Positions 9,301 through 15,938 of a stretch of 37,566 nucleotides of DNA are shown piece after piece (position 1 is the first letter of the stretch; each line of letters begins with the position of its first letter). The notes under the pieces are model-generated. The model saw nothing but the letters and a program-made list of their open reading frames with translations, did not search any database and was not told the DNA's origin. Source of the DNA: Candidatus Bathyarchaeota archaeon (GTDB lineage Archaea; Thermoproteota; Bathyarchaeia; TCS64); the NCBI GenBank assembly GCA_017883585.1, contig JADGNG010000057.1, positions 1-37,566 on the forward strand. The letters are read 5' to 3'. The position numbers and the translations under genes were made by a program.

Positions 9301-9723
9301 ACACTTGCCGGAGGAAAAGCCATCACGCTCAACGTCGGAGGAAGCCCCGTCGAGGTCCTTCCCGAGGAGATCGAACTAGAGTCGAAGCCCATCGAAGGTT
9401 ACTCGATCATGGAGGAGGGCGGCCTGCTCGTCGGCGTCAACACCGCGATCGACGAGTCGCTCAGCAGCGAGGGCCTGGCGAGAGATATTGTCCGCCGTAT
9501 CCAATCACTCCGCAAGGAGGCCAATTTCGACATCAACGACCACATCGAGACATACTACCGCAGCGACCCTGAGGTGGTCGAGGTATTCCAGGAGGAGGCC
9601 GATTACATCAAGGCAGAGACCTTGTCCGAACTGCTCAAGGAGGGTGTTCCCCCCGAGGGAGCGAAGACTGGTGCCTACGAGATGAGCGGCTTCCAGCTCC
9701 TCCTCGGTCTACGCAGAGTCTAG
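6391..9723 (+). CDS. ileS: Isoleucyl-tRNA synthetase
   Basis: This 1110-residue class I synthetase charges tRNA-Ile. The ATP-binding HIGH-type motif appears as NPMGVHHAWG (about residues 53-62) and the KMSKS-type loop as MHKSWGN (663-669), the variant pair found in one IleRS lineage rather than the textbook motifs. Zinc-type pairs are present at C228/C231 (CPRC) and C442/C445 (CWRC), and further pairs follow near QCSCGW and RCVKCG. The editing domain lies between them (LLIWTTTPWTLTSN). The anticodon-binding and C-terminal domains are complete. The ATG follows a TAG stop of the leader frame. It is single-copy in the window and has an unusually long leader. Confidence 0.97.
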   Translation: MTFQPIDSKVDVAALEREVQKLWIETHAFEKRRSLNAGKPKWSFIDGPITANNPMGVHHAWGRTYKDLWQRYWAMRGRDVRYQNGFDCQGLWVEVEVEKELGFQTKRDIEAYGIAEFVVKCKQRVLNYSARQTEQSIRLGYWCDWNNPDELRKLAEAMNNPMQQTTYIGSYGPIHGTAEYIVGQLGMQQVGGSYYTLSDENNYMIWTALKSCYDRGWIYRGQDSMPWCPRCSTGISQHEIVTEGYKDITHTTVFVKFPLKGREGSLLIWTTTPWTLTSNVAVAAHSDLTYVKVKHGDEILYLSKGALVTVFTQKGSYIVLKELKGRDMLGWTYTSPYDDLEVPKKLGVPEAHRVIMWDSVGETEGTGLVHIAPGAGKEDFELGKQNKLPSPAPLDEYGVITPGFGWLTGTHVYNSAEPIFEDLKARGFLLRTQKITHRYPVCWRCGSELVFRLVNEWFINMGEKLDKPYEEVTEAEKDKSLRYQIMDSACNVRWVPEFGLKRELDWLQNMDDWMISKKRYWGLALPIWQCSCGWFTVIGDKEELKSKAISGWDEFEGHSPHRPYIDSVKIRCVKCGGVASRVPEVGNPWLDAGIVGYSTLRYRSDRAYWEKWFPADFITESFPGQFRNWFYAMLAESTILERRTPYKVCLGHGSVLAEDGREMHKSWGNAIWFDDAAETMGADIMRWIYCAAKPENDVLFGYTKANEVKRMYFMTLFNVYNFFTIYANLDKWNPDQQPRNLPQLDHWVLSRLNTLINSVTVSLENYDAETPTQDLERFVDALSKWYVRRSRRRFWKTEADDEKRAAYATLYRCLKSVILLMAPLTPHISEAMYQRLVRTVEPGAPESVHHNDWPTVQESEIDEGLMAEMDLAIMASSLGRAARAKSQTKLRQPLSEAIVVASKEQLPIVNKVASLIREELNVKEVKVTGERDILQSHIAKPLPRLLGKKHGRNFMAVADAIRAMTSEQTETLAGGKAITLNVGGSPVEVLPEEIELESKPIEGYSIMEEGGLLVGVNTAIDESLSSEGLARDIVRRIQSLRKEANFDINDHIETYYRSDPEVVEVFQEEADYIKAETLSELLKEGVPPEGAKTGAYEMSGFQLLLGLRRV

Positions 9724-9776
9724 CTCCCGGGCGTCACCTTTATCAACTTCCCTCCTTGCTTAATCCACGATTCAAC

Positions 9777-10079
9777 ATGCCCGGAAAGAAAAGTCTGAAG
9801 AAGATGGAGAAGACGCAGGACACCGAGGCTCCGAAAGAGGAGAAGAAGAAGGAGAAGCTCATCGGCTCCGTCGACGCTATCCACGCCAACAGCCCAGAGC
9901 TCATGGACGCGATGAAGAAGATGAAGGTCATCACGCCCCCAGCCGTCGCGAGCCAATTCAACTTAAAGGTCAGCGTAGCGAAAAGGATCCTCGCGGAACT
10001 CAACGCGAAGGGGACCATCAACCTCGTGGCGCACACGAACAACCTGAGGGTTTACTCCCTCCCCCCCAAAGCCAACTAG
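9777..10079 (+). CDS. rps25e: Ribosomal protein S25e
   Basis: This 100-residue small-subunit protein has the lysine-rich N-terminal tail (PGKKSLKKMEK) and the winged-helix core of S25e, ending with AHTNNLRVYSLP. S25e is found in eukaryotes and in TACK-group archaea, so it is a useful taxonomic marker. The ATG at 9777 is chosen over an upstream TTG because a box A (CTTTATC, 9738-9744) places the transcript start near 9768. Its TAG stop overlaps the TAG stop of the convergent gene through one CTAG (10076-10079). Confidence 0.93.
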   Translation: MPGKKSLKKMEKTQDTEAPKEEKKKEKLIGSVDAIHANSPELMDAMKKMKVITPPAVASQFNLKVSVAKRILAELNAKGTINLVAHTNNLRVYSLPPKAN

Positions 10080-10450
10080 ACGGCTGCAATAATTATCCGG
10101 GAACCACTCTTCAGGTTCCTGAACATGTCCATGCTACCCGTTACTTTTCCTATCTTGTTGACGGGGCCATAAGTCCTAACGGCGTCCGGGTAGATGCAGA
10201 TGCTACCCGTCCTGGGCCAGTAGACGATTGTGCCTGCATCGACCCGGGTCACCGGCTTCTCAGTGCCCCTATTCAACCCTAGGAGGATCGAGACGCAGCC
10301 TTGAGCGGGTACCGTTCTGCCGTTGATCGGAAGCATCTTCAGGATGTCGCCGACAGTGAGGGGGGCGGTCAACCGGTTCAATTCGCCTTGTGACTCGCCG
10401 ACGCCGGCGATCTTTACGACAATCGGTACCCTAGCCTGGCTCTCACCCAT
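10076..10450 (-). CDS. Cyclophilin-like fold protein (DUF369/PF04126 type)
   Basis: This roughly 124-residue protein matches the small cyclophilin-like family typified by Thermotoga TM1367: GELNRLTAPLTVGDILKMLP followed by a glycine-rich beta-barrel (GTIVYWPRTGSICIY). The biochemical role of the family is not established. The ATG at 10450 overlaps the upstream ATP-grasp gene by 8 nt, and an in-frame ATG at 10456 is also possible, so the two are translationally coupled. Its stop shares a CTAG with the S25e stop. The coupling suggests it works with, or on the product of, the ATP-grasp ligase; that is inference. Confidence 0.75.
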   Translation of the reverse strand: MGESQARVPIVVKIAGVGESQGELNRLTAPLTVGDILKMLPINGRTVPAQGCVSILLGLNRGTEKPVTRVDAGTIVYWPRTGSICIYPDAVRTYGPVNKIGKVTGSMDMFRNLKSGSRIIIAAV

Positions 10451-11324
10451 GTACAAGACTCACCGCGTGCCTAACTATCTCGTCCGCGACCTTGATGTTT
10501 GCTGCGAGGTTGAGGGCCTGCCACCCCGGGGACCCGTTCACCTCAAGTATCACCGGGCCATCGGGCGACTCGATGATGTCCACACCAGAGTAGTCGAGCC
10601 CCATAGTGTGCGTAGCCCGGGGGCCTAATTCAAGCATTTCCTCTGGAACCCTTTCATCCACCATATGCCCGCCCTGGGCCACGTTCGTCTTCCACTTCCC
10701 CTCCGCCTTGTACTTGTAAGCGGAGCCGATGACGGAGTCACCGATCACAAAGACCCTGATGTCCCTGCCGGGGTTCGGCACGTACTTCTGGAGGATGAGG
10801 GGCTGGCTGTACCTGTCAAGCATCTTGTAGGCGTTGTAGGCGAGGTCGGGGTCCGTGAACCTCATGCTCCCCTTTCCCATGCTGCTGAGTATCGGCTTGT
10901 AGATGAAGTCCCCGTACCCTTCAGAGACCCTATAGGCGTCGGACATTCCCTCCGTCGTGTACGTCGTGGGAATGGGCAGCCCCTCGGCCTTGAGTGTATA
11001 CTGGGTCGCGTACTTATCCCTCGCTCTCCTGAAGGCGTAGCAAGGGTTGACGACCCTGATGCCCGCTACCTCCATGTGCTCGATGAGGCTTATACGCCGG
11101 GTTAGCTGCTCGCAGGAACCGGGACCAAAACTCCGAAGGAGGCATACGTCAAAGTCAGTGACCTCTATATCCCTGAGCCAGAACCGTGATCCAGATGGGG
11201 AGACCTCACTTGAGACCTCCGCCGTCTGCCCCCCGACCACCTCATGTCCATGATTCTTCGCGGCCTCAACGAGTTCCTCGCTGTTCCTGCTCGCCACCGA
11301 GCCGTAGAGGACGAGAATCTTCAT
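10443..11324 (-). CDS. RimK-family ATP-grasp ligase
   Basis: This 293-residue ATP-grasp enzyme is of the RimK/MptN/CofF type, which forms amide bonds, usually adding glutamate to a carboxylate substrate. Visible motifs are the N-terminal MKILVLYG, the ATP-binding segment FIYKPILSSMGKGS, and the metal-binding ILEVNGSPGW near the C-terminus. The frame opens 21 codons earlier, but the ATG at 11324 starts the conserved N-terminus and has a TATA-like element (GCTTATC on the minus strand) about 35 nt upstream. Which acceptor is modified (ribosomal S6-like tail, tetrahydromethanopterin, F420 or another) cannot be decided. It leads a two-gene unit with the cyclophilin-like protein. Confidence 0.85.
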   Translation of the reverse strand: MKILVLYGSVASRNSEELVEAAKNHGHEVVGGQTAEVSSEVSPSGSRFWLRDIEVTDFDVCLLRSFGPGSCEQLTRRISLIEHMEVAGIRVVNPCYAFRRARDKYATQYTLKAEGLPIPTTYTTEGMSDAYRVSEGYGDFIYKPILSSMGKGSMRFTDPDLAYNAYKMLDRYSQPLILQKYVPNPGRDIRVFVIGDSVIGSAYKYKAEGKWKTNVAQGGHMVDERVPEEMLELGPRATHTMGLDYSGVDIIESPDGPVILEVNGSPGWQALNLAANIKVADEIVRHAVSLVHG

Positions 11325-11476
11325 AATATCCGCATAACTGAGTGGGGCACACGTAGATAAGCACACACGCTCAGTCGGGTCGCGCAACGCCTCCCAGTTG
11401 AGCTAGACCAGGGACAATTTTCAGTCAAAATGGCTAGAATTAACAGTTTCTGAATGACAAATAATGGTCCATAACG

Positions 11477-11484
11477 TTTTTAAG
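11477..11484 (+). promoter_or_regulatory. Box A of the PadR/ABC operon
   Basis: TTTTTAAG here predicts transcription from about 11507. That places the dyad at 11514-11531 just downstream of the transcript start, where a bound repressor would block polymerase. It is the only strong TATA-like element in the 207-nt gap between the divergent ATP-grasp and PadR genes. Confidence 0.55.
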
Positions 11485-11513
11485 ATGCCTCTGCCCTCTA
11501 GTAGAAAATCAAC

Positions 11514-11531
11514 TAGGTAGAGGTCAACCTA
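11514..11531 (+). promoter_or_regulatory. Probable PadR operator, TAGGT-N8-ACCTA
   Basis: A perfect 5-bp inverted repeat with an 8-bp spacer ends exactly where the padR TTG codon begins. PadR-family proteins typically bind dyads with 8-bp spacing in their own promoters. The spacer and left arm also hold GAGGT (11520-11524), a Shine-Dalgarno-like element 7 nt before the TTG, so binding and ribosome entry sites overlap. Autoregulation of the whole operon is inferred. Confidence 0.6.
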
Positions 11532-12077
11532 TTGTCCCCCCTCCGAAATGCCATGCCGACGCCCCTAAGGATCAGTCCGCTCCAATTCCTGCTCCTCATT
11601 CAGCTGGAGGCCTCGCCGAAGTATGGCTACGAGATGCTCAAGTCCATAAAGGAGGCATTCGAGGGAGTCTGGGAACCGAAGACCGGGACGCTGTACCCTG
11701 CGCTCAAAAGTCTAGAGAGAAGGGACCTAATAGAACCACTCGAACGCGACGGCGTTGACTTCTACAAGATAACCGAGAAAGGACATAGGTTCCTCGAGCA
11801 AATAGGCTCCCACCAGGAGAGCAGCGCCAAGTTCAGCGCCAGGTTCCTCACCGTACTCATCAAATGGATCTCCCCCGAGTTGAAAAAGAAAATCATATCA
11901 TCATTCTCATGGATGGCAGGCGACGATACAAACATGTTCGGTAACATCATGGGATTCTTCGACGAGGGCGTTGACAGGGACACGCGGCTCCTCTTCCTCA
12001 AGGGAATGCATAGGAAGATGTCAAAACGCCTCGATGACCTTGACAAATCCATAGCGGAGCTTGAGACCAAGTCATGA
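11532..12077 (+). CDS. PadR-family transcriptional regulator
   Basis: This 181-residue protein has the PadR winged helix at about residues 15-80 (LQFLLLIQLEASPKYGYEM, then the recognition-region TGTLYPALKSLERRDLIE) and a C-terminal helical region ending in a heptad-like stretch (MHRKMSKRLDDLDKSIAELE) likely to dimerise. The TTG at 11532 has a GAGGT 7 nt upstream; the ATG at 11553 is the alternative. Its stop overlaps the ABC ATPase start by 4 nt, so it is the first gene of a four-gene transporter operon it probably represses. The ligand is probably a transported or toxic compound, but that is inference. Confidence 0.88.
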   Translation: MSPLRNAMPTPLRISPLQFLLLIQLEASPKYGYEMLKSIKEAFEGVWEPKTGTLYPALKSLERRDLIEPLERDGVDFYKITEKGHRFLEQIGSHQESSAKFSARFLTVLIKWISPELKKKIISSFSWMAGDDTNMFGNIMGFFDEGVDRDTRLLFLKGMHRKMSKRLDDLDKSIAELETKS

Positions 12078-12763
12078 CACTCGTAATAGAGACTCAGGAC
12101 CTCGTGAAGGAGTACATGCAGGGTGGCCACTCGCTCACCGTGCTGAAGAAGATCAACCTCAAGATCGAGAAGGAGGAGTTCATGGCTATTATGGGTCCCT
12201 CCGGGAGTGGGAAGTCGACGCTACTAAACATGCTTGGAGCCCTCGACCGTCCGACGTCGGGTCAGGTCTTAATAAACGGGATAGACATCTCAACCCTCAA
12301 CGATAATGGACTCGCCGACCTCAGGAACAAAGAGATCGGCTTCATTTTCCAACAGTTCAACCTCATCCAGAGAATGGACGCACTCCACAACGTGGAGCTT
12401 CCCCTCTCGATAAGCGGCGCCCCACACAAGCAGAGGGAAGAGAGAGCGAAGAAGCTCCTCGAGTCAGTTGGGCTAGGCGACAGGCTCGACCACCGGCCCA
12501 ACCAGCTCAGCGGCGGTGAGCAGCAGAGGGTCGCGATAGCCAGGGCCCTCGCAAACGACCCACCGCTCTTCCTTTGCGACGAGCTGACCGGCAACCTAGA
12601 TTCTAAGACCGGTCAGGAGATAATGGGTCTGCTCCGCCACCTAAACCAGGAGCAGGGCAAGACCTTCGTACTCATCACCCACGACCCCAACGTGGCACAG
12701 GCCACTGACCGGCTCGTAGAGATCCGAGACGGGGAGATCGCGGGAGAGAAGAGGTTCAAGTGA
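12074..12763 (+). CDS. MacB/LolD-type ABC transporter ATPase
   Basis: This 229-residue ATPase powers the FtsX-type permease encoded downstream. Walker A is GPSGSGKST (41-49), the signature [15 protein letters not shown] starts at 145, Walker B is LFLCDE (165-170), and the H-loop histidine is H203. After the catalytic glutamate the usual proline is leucine (DELTGNLD, normally DEPTGNLD). It overlaps padR by 4 nt and the following secreted-protein gene by 4 nt, so the operon is translationally coupled. MacB-type systems act mechanically on periplasmic or extracellular partners rather than moving a substrate through the membrane. Confidence 0.95.
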   Translation: MTLVIETQDLVKEYMQGGHSLTVLKKINLKIEKEEFMAIMGPSGSGKSTLLNMLGALDRPTSGQVLINGIDISTLNDNGLADLRNKEIGFIFQQFNLIQRMDALHNVELPLSISGAPHKQREERAKKLLESVGLGDRLDHRPNQLSGGEQQRVAIARALANDPPLFLCDELTGNLDSKTGQEIMGLLRHLNQEQGKTFVLITHDPNVAQATDRLVEIRDGEIAGEKRFK

Positions 12764-14286
12764 TAGAAATGAACGGAAAAAAGTATCTCATACCAATCCT
12801 ATTTGCCTGCCTACTAGCGGGCCAGATAGCGACCATATACGCGGAGGATTTCATCCCCCACCTGCAAGTAACGACAACAAACACGACGTTAGCGGCGGGG
12901 TCAAAGGGAAGCATCAGCATAACATTCTACAATAGCGGCAACTTCGACGTCACGGAGATCGAAGCTCTAATAACCTCTACGACGCCCGGAGTATCCCTAC
13001 TCAGCGGATCTCAGTACGTTATCAACAAGATCGCGATAGGCACCTCGGCTAGCTACTCTGCGACCGTAATAGTCGACCAGAGCGTCGCGGTCGGAGCCTA
13101 CCCACTAACCATGACACTCAGTTACCTACGGGCAGGCAGAGGCATCGTGACCGTGACCGTCCCACTTACCATCGTGGTGAATCAGCCCTCACTTCCCGTC
13201 CTCAGGATAGCCACATCGGCGAACAAGATCACACCCGGTGTGGAGAACACGATCACCCTCACAGTGGAGAACATGGGCAACACAAGCGTCAGCGACGTCG
13301 ACATAACCCTCACCCCCGCTAGCCCGCTCCTCACCTTAACCAGCGGCATCAACAATCACCTCAACGAACTGAAGGCAGGCGCATCAACCTCCTACGATGT
13401 GAAGATCAAGGCACTCGAGAACACACCAATAGGAGCCTACTCCCTGACTGCACAGGCTTGGTTCACGAACGACTCAGGCGTCGAATCAAAGCAGACACTA
13501 AGCTTCCCGCTTGAGGTAACAACCGCTGTCCAGTCCAAGAACCCGGTCATCACTATAACGAACCTGAACCCCAGCAGGGTCATCCCCGGCGAGCAGTTCA
13601 ATATCGATCTTCAGGCATCCTGCGTGGACGCAGCGGTCTACAACGTGAAGGCAGTTCTGAGCCCAGACGCAAAGGGGATGATCTCGCCACTCAACCCCAC
13701 CACGGTCTCCCTCGGCGACCTGTCCATCGGGGGGAACGCGAAGTTTACCTACATCCTACTGCTCAGCGGCGCTGCTACTGCGGGTGACATCCCACTTACA
13801 GTCAGTGTAAAGTACATTGATGCCAGGGGTGTCCAGGGCACGGCGACTGAGACAATTACGATCCCCGTAGAGAACCTAGTTCAATTCTCACTGATGGAAG
13901 ACTTGACACCCATGGCAGAAAGGGGCAGCACCCAGACATTGGAAGCCGACCTGCTACTCGTAGGTACCGGTAGGGTCGAGTTTACGAGGATTCAGGTACT
14001 ACCAGAAGGTCCCGTGAAGCAAGTCGCGGGTAGCACCGAGTACATAGGCGCAATAGACCCTGACAGCCCTGTCCCGTTCACTCTGAAGTACGCGATAAGC
14101 AACAGTTCGACAACTGGTGACTACAACCTGAAGCTGAGGATCACATACCTAGACAGTAGAAACAACCAGCAGAACGCAACGATCAACTTACCCCTAACCG
14201 TCACGAATCCGTCAACGGTCATACCGACCACAACAAACGACGGCGGAATATGGGGCTGGATAAGAAGACTATTCGGCCTCCAGTAG
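12760..14286 (+). CDS. Secreted protein with four tandem Ig-like (COG1361/CARDB-type) domains
   Basis: This 508-residue protein begins with a Sec signal peptide (KKYLIPILFACLLAGQIATIYA) and then has about four repeats of roughly 115 residues. Each carries a beta-sandwich pattern with NxG-type turns and a closing phrase such as IGAYSLTAQAWF or AGDIPLTVSVKY, as in archaeal S-layer-associated COG1361 proteins. The C-terminus (IWGWIRRLFGLQ) is aromatic and basic; no full membrane helix is present. The GTG at 12760 overlaps the ATPase stop; an ATG at 12769 is possible. Its place between ATPase and permease, where bacterial operons would carry a MacA-like adaptor, suggests it is the extracytoplasmic partner of this transporter. 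That role is inferred. Confidence 0.82.
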   Translation: MIEMNGKKYLIPILFACLLAGQIATIYAEDFIPHLQVTTTNTTLAAGSKGSISITFYNSGNFDVTEIEALITSTTPGVSLLSGSQYVINKIAIGTSASYSATVIVDQSVAVGAYPLTMTLSYLRAGRGIVTVTVPLTIVVNQPSLPVLRIATSANKITPGVENTITLTVENMGNTSVSDVDITLTPASPLLTLTSGINNHLNELKAGASTSYDVKIKALENTPIGAYSLTAQAWFTNDSGVESKQTLSFPLEVTTAVQSKNPVITITNLNPSRVIPGEQFNIDLQASCVDAAVYNVKAVLSPDAKGMISPLNPTTVSLGDLSIGGNAKFTYILLLSGAATAGDIPLTVSVKYIDARGVQGTATETITIPVENLVQFSLMEDLTPMAERGSTQTLEADLLLVGTGRVEFTRIQVLPEGPVKQVAGSTEYIGAIDPDSPVPFTLKYAISNSSTTGDYNLKLRITYLDSRNNQQNATINLPLTVTNPSTVIPTTTNDGGIWGWIRRLFGLQ

Positions 14287-14297
14287 GGTGAAAGCTC

Positions 14298-15554
14298 TTG
14301 TTGATATGGGATATCATTGATTCAGCTTGGAATGGGGTTAAGTCTAGAAAGTTCCGCTTCGTACTTAATCTAATCGGAATCCTGATTGGCTGTGCTGCCG
14401 TCACCGGCTTGATCTCTCTCACCCAGGGACTGAGCAACAACATTAGTGGTCAACTAGGTTCCCTTGGCGCGTCAACTATCACTATCATCCCGGGAAGCAG
14501 CTTCAATAATCCTCTAGGCGGCGCTAACCCTAGCAGCCCCGTCAGCGGAAGCGCTGCAAGCAACCCTTTCGGAGGCAGCTCATCAACCGGCACACGTACT
14601 CTTGACTATAAGGTCGTTAACACATTATCAAAAATAACTGACATCGCATTTGTGGTACCAGTTGACTCGGGGGGAGCAGTTACTTACTCGATAAATGGAA
14701 AAACATACTCCCATTCACTGACAGGATCAACGGATGTATACTTTCAGGTCAACAAGTCTATAGAAGTCGTTCAGGGTAGAGTGCTACTCAGATCCGATTC
14801 AGGAGTGGCGGTGATTGGAGCCGATATTGCTCAGCCGACAGATTCAGCTACCCAAATAATAGGCGTAGGAGATAGACTCAAGGTAACGACTACTGTTAAC
14901 GATGTAACTAAGCAGTTGACGCTCAGGGTCGTGGGTGTGTTGAAGAAAACTGGGGGTAGCTTCGGCTCAAGCGATAGCGCCATCATTATTCCCTTGTCAA
15001 CTTTCGATCAGTTCTTTGAGAAGAATGGGAGATATAGCACAATTCAGGTGCTAGCCACCTCACCCGACGTAATCGATTCCGTTTCACATAGCATCAAAGC
15101 CAAGATCAGCAACATCAACGTCATCACGGCTGCGGCGGCTCAGAGTCTGGTCTCAAGTGTTCTTGGGACCATTCAGGCTGTGCTGGGTGGAATCGCGGCG
15201 ATAAGTCTCGTAGTCGCTGGTGTTGGTATCATCAACACTATGACTATCAGCGTACTAGAAAGGACTAGGGAGATTGGAGTACTGAAGGCTCTGGGGGCTA
15301 AAGGTAGAGATATTCTGTTTCTTTTTCTCTCGGAGGCTATTCTTACTGGGGTAGTAGGAGGGATCATTGGGGCTGCGTTGGGTTTTGTGGTGAGTAGTGT
15401 GGCGGGTAACCTCATTGGTTTGGCGGTTGATGTCAACTTGTACCTTGGTCTCATTGTGGTGGGTTTCTCTGTGTTGACTTGCGTTGCCTCAGGTATTTAC
15501 CCGGCTTGGCATGCAGCGAAGATGAACCCCGTCGAGGCCCTAAGGTCCGAGTGA
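14298..15554 (+). CDS. MacB-type FtsX-domain ABC permease
   Basis: This 418-residue permease has one N-terminal membrane helix (about 22-42), a large extracytoplasmic domain rich in Ser/Gly/Asn (about 45-280), and a C-terminal FtsX unit of three helices (about 285-410) containing ERTREIGVLKALGA. The TTG at 14298 has a GGGTGA 7 nt upstream. It is the last gene of the PadR/ABC operon. Codon use toward the 3' end, roughly 15180-15550, has many more T- and G-ending codons than neighbouring genes, which could mean different ancestry of that segment or relaxed selection. The stop is 1 nt from the convergent tRNA-Gly gene end. Confidence 0.92.
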   Translation: MLIWDIIDSAWNGVKSRKFRFVLNLIGILIGCAAVTGLISLTQGLSNNISGQLGSLGASTITIIPGSSFNNPLGGANPSSPVSGSAASNPFGGSSSTGTRTLDYKVVNTLSKITDIAFVVPVDSGGAVTYSINGKTYSHSLTGSTDVYFQVNKSIEVVQGRVLLRSDSGVAVIGADIAQPTDSATQIIGVGDRLKVTTTVNDVTKQLTLRVVGVLKKTGGSFGSSDSAIIIPLSTFDQFFEKNGRYSTIQVLATSPDVIDSVSHSIKAKISNINVITAAAAQSLVSSVLGTIQAVLGGIAAISLVVAGVGIINTMTISVLERTREIGVLKALGAKGRDILFLFLSEAILTGVVGGIIGAALGFVVSSVAGNLIGLAVDVNLYLGLIVVGFSVLTCVASGIYPAWHAAKMNPVEALRSE

Positions 15555-15555
15555 T

Positions 15556-15649
15556 TGGTGCGGTCGCCGGGAATTGGACCCGGGTCACCAACTTTCCCCG
15601 AGAACAACTCGTGGGGGGCTGGCGTCCTACCAGGCTGGACTACGACCGC
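15556..15649 (-). tRNA. tRNA-Gly(CCC) with an 18-nt intron and encoded CCA
   Basis: On the minus strand a 7-bp acceptor stem (GCGGTCG/CGACCGC), D-arm, anticodon stem CCAGC/GTTGG and T-arm fold as a tRNA with discriminator A and genomic CCA (15556-15558). The intron lies at 15594-15611, between 37 and 38, with canonical bulge-helix-bulge geometry: CCCC pairs with GGGG, bulges are CA^C and AA^A, and a GAG/CTC hairpin closes it. The spliced loop is CCCCCAA, so position 33 is C instead of the near-universal U. T-loop position 55 is C. A TTTATC-type box A lies about 25 nt upstream (near 15670). Confidence 0.85.
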
Positions 15650-15820
15650 GCTGATTAACAGAGGGATAAACAAGGGCGGTCTAATAAGTATGTCGAGGAG
15701 CCTCATACTTACACCCACATGCAAACTTAACCTATCTGAGCATTTATATTAAACAATTAAAGCAAAACCAAAAACAGTTAAATACCAAGTTTGTCCTAAT
15801 GGGTAAACGCTTAGGGCCAT

Positions 15821-15913
15821 GGGCCTGTAGCTCAGCAAGGAAGAGCGTCGGCCTTTTAGGACCTTAGGGTCGAAGAGAGCCGTTGGTCAGGGGTTCAAAT
15901 CCCCTCAGGCCCG
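15821..15913 (+). tRNA. tRNA-Lys(UUU) with a 19-nt intron
   Basis: Acceptor GGGCCTG/CAGGCCC, D-arm GCTC/GAGC, and T-arm AGGGG/CCCCT with loop TTCAAAT are intact. The anticodon loop splices to CTTTTAA, giving TTT. The intron at 15859-15877 sits at 37/38; its bulge-helix-bulge is regular, with CTTT pairing GAAG (one G-U), 3-nt bulges, and a GACC/GGTC hairpin. The outermost anticodon-stem pair (27-43) is a U-U mismatch. CCA is not encoded. Box A candidates are TTAAATACC near 15780 and TTTATATT near 15745. The GfcR-like gene begins 25 nt downstream and may share the transcript. Confidence 0.92.
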
Positions 15914-15938
15914 CTCCGCCAGCTGGGGGATGAAATGA

